A stretch of 64,000 nt of DNA from Anaerosolibacter carboniphilus (GTDB taxonomy: Bacteria; Bacillota; Clostridia; Peptostreptococcales; Thermotaleaceae). The notes under the pieces were generated by a model. That model saw nothing but the letters and a program-made list of their open reading frames with translations, was not told the DNA's origin and made no database searches. The translations under genes and the position numbers were made by a program. The stretch lies in contig NZ_JACHEN010000007.1 in assembly GCF_014205875.1 (NCBI RefSeq), positions 62,001 through 126,000 on the forward strand, read 5' to 3'. Positions within the stretch are counted from its first letter, which is position 1; every line of letters begins with the position of its first letter. Positions 62,889 through 64,000 of the stretch are shown here, one piece after another.

Positions 62889-63305
62889 ATGAAAAAAGGA
62901 TTAATGTTTGTTGCAGCAGGGGTTGTAGCTTTAGGCGTGATTACTACGAGTGCCGGGTATGCAAATTCGATAAATGAGATACAAAAACCAATAGCTATCA
63001 CAACCACACAAAGCATAGATGCAAAGGAAAATATTGTTGACCGCATGACAAATATGATGAAGCAAAATGGCTTTGGAAATATGGCGGAAGCAATGGAAAA
63101 AAGAGACTACAAAGCCATGGATGATTTTATGAATAACATGACAGATGAGGATTATAATGACATGATTGAAATGATGAAGGGCAATGGCTATGAAGGTATG
63201 GCTAGAATGATGGAATCCATGGATAAAGATGCAATGATACAAATGCATAATAGCATGGGTGGCGCACAGCATATGATGAATGGCGGAATGATGGGCCAAT
63301 ATTAA
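62889..63305 (+). CDS. Secreted Met-rich protein (candidate Cu(I) binder)
   Basis: The 138-residue protein has a signal peptide of about 25 residues (K-K-G, hydrophobic core, cleavage near G-Y-A-N-S). The mature part has many Met residues in M-x-x-M-M patterns (M-T-N-M-M, M-I-E-M-M, M-A-R-M-M, H-M-M-N-G-G-M-M) and few Cys. Such patterns occur in periplasmic or surface Cu(I) and Ag(I) binders, but no exact family is recognised. AGGAGG precedes the ATG. It is monocistronic between a regulator box and a terminator. Confidence 0.8.
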   Translation: MKKGLMFVAAGVVALGVITTSAGYANSINEIQKPIAITTTQSIDAKENIVDRMTNMMKQNGFGNMAEAMEKRDYKAMDDFMNNMTDEDYNDMIEMMKGNGYEGMARMMESMDKDAMIQMHNSMGGAQHMMNGGMMGQY

Positions 63306-63360
63306 TTGTACTGTGGGTAGAAGAGGCAGCATAAGGTGTAAGTTACCTGAAATCGATAGT

Positions 63361-63387
63361 GAGCAATCCTAATAGCAAGGATTGCTC
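63361..63387 (+). terminator. Terminator of the Met-rich protein gene
   Basis: GAGCAATCCT pairs with AGGATTGCTC around a 7-base loop. The T-run is short. Confidence 0.8.
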
Positions 63388-63524
63388 ATTTACATTATAA
63401 ACTATTCTTTGCAAATAACAGAAATAGATTGAGTAAATGCTTCTTAAGTCGGTACTATAGATAGGGAAAGTTTGATATAATACATGAAAAAGAAACGATT
63501 CGTTAGTACAAGAGGTGAATTCAT

Positions 63525-64000
63525 ATGGGTATTCAAAAGTTAAATATACTAGTAGTTGATGATGAGGAGCAGATTGTGGAAATTATCAGAGCTTATCTTG
63601 ATAGAGAAGGCTATCATACTATTTCTGCATACAATGGGCAAGAAGCATTGAATATATTTGAAAGAGAAGAAATTCACTTTGTAGTACTAGATCTAATGCT
63701 ACCCGATGTGACAGGAGAAGAAGTATGTAAAAAAATTAGAGTAAAATCTCAAGTTCCAATCTTAATGTTAACGGCAAAGGTCGAAGAAGTTGATAGAATT
63801 TATGGTCTTAATATAGGAGCAGATGATTATATGATGAAGCCCTTTAGTCCCAAGGAGCTAGTTGCAAGGATAAAGGCTATCATTAGAAGATTCGGCACAG
63901 AGTTGGTGAAAGCAGAAATTATCGAATTCCATGATGGAGATTTACTCATAGATTTTGATAAAATGGAGATAAAAAAGCAAGGGGAGCTTGTAAATATAAC
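63525..64000 (+). CDS. OmpR/PhoB-family response regulator (partial, cut by window end)
   Basis: The visible 158 residues contain the receiver domain: V-V-D-D-E, the phospho-Asp in V-V-L-D-L-M-L-P-D and K-P-F near 105. The beginning of the winged helix (H-D-G-D-L-L-I-D-F) follows. It is a close paralogue of the regulator at 48921: V-L-D-L-M-L-P-D, M-L-T-A-K-V-E-E and I-G-A-D-D-Y-M are shared. AGAGGTG lies before the ATG. It probably pairs with a kinase beyond the window and may bind the boxes at 61880 and 62823. TATAAT at 63475 may be its -10. Confidence 0.9.
   Translation, partial: MGIQKLNILVVDDEEQIVEIIRAYLDREGYHTISAYNGQEALNIFEREEIHFVVLDLMLPDVTGEEVCKKIRVKSQVPILMLTAKVEEVDRIYGLNIGADDYMMKPFSPKELVARIKAIIRRFGTELVKAEIIEFHDGDLLIDFDKMEIKKQGELVNI

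Overview
The window is about 64 kb of AT-rich DNA that looks like chromosome from an anaerobic, spore-forming, low-GC Firmicute of the Clostridia. The evidence is a GerA-type germination subunit, a two-domain 2-hydroxyacyl-CoA dehydratase activator, a bactofilin, a FliB-type lysine methylase, strong AGGAGG ribosome sites with some TTG/GTG starts, and an NhaC antiporter. An Alkaliphilus-like relative would fit, but the species is an inference. I saw no rRNA, tRNA or CRISPR array.

Layout: 0-5.6 kb holds a bactofilin pair, a DUF2809 membrane protein, a SIMPL-domain protein, FliB and two unknown proteins. 5.8-17.0 kb is the most unusual block. It combines a carbohydrate-type ABC importer (two permeases, UgpC-like ATPase, YesL) with an HlyD-type adaptor, a MacB/FtsX-like permease that has no ATPase of its own, and a lipoprotein that fuses a beta-propeller to a solute-binding domain. 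A BlaI repressor and a BlaR1-like M56 metallopeptidase follow. Near-identical BlaI-type promoter/operators precede the first transporter gene and blaI, so the block looks like one sensor-controlled regulon unrelated to beta-lactamase. 17.1-19.6 kb is a MarR/MFS efflux pair bracketed by 44-bp inverted repeats, next to an IS200-type remnant. 19.7-42.2 kb is mixed metabolism and transport: an aminotransferase preceded by a panB tail remnant, a DapA-family lyase, a GerA protein, nitroreductases, MarR and ArsR regulators, the 1.4k-residue dehydratase activator, a GNAT, an AEC carrier, a methyltransferase-MarR-saccharopine dehydrogenase operon with twin palindromic operators, an NADH oxidase and an ABC-2 exporter.

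42.56-48.06 kb is a Tn3-family transposon. It carries TnpA, an intact resolvase with its res site, a TauE/SafE exporter as passenger, and a second resolvase that lost its catalytic N-terminus. Its left end truncates a CBO0543-type membrane protein gene.

48.4-64 kb contains a ferredoxin, an OmpR/PhoR-type two-component system, a glycosyltransferase, a GDPD and then a copper/metal island: a Cys/His-rich miniprotein, a Csp-type four-helix copper store, NhaC, CopA-CopZ-CsoR behind a CsoR-type operator, an HMA-TauE-double-cupredoxin fusion, two SHOCT proteins, a Met-rich secreted protein and the start of a second OmpR-type regulator. Three promoters here share one architecture, TTCAYA-N5-TTCAYA-N9-(-10 box), which points to one response-regulator regulon linking envelope and metal genes.
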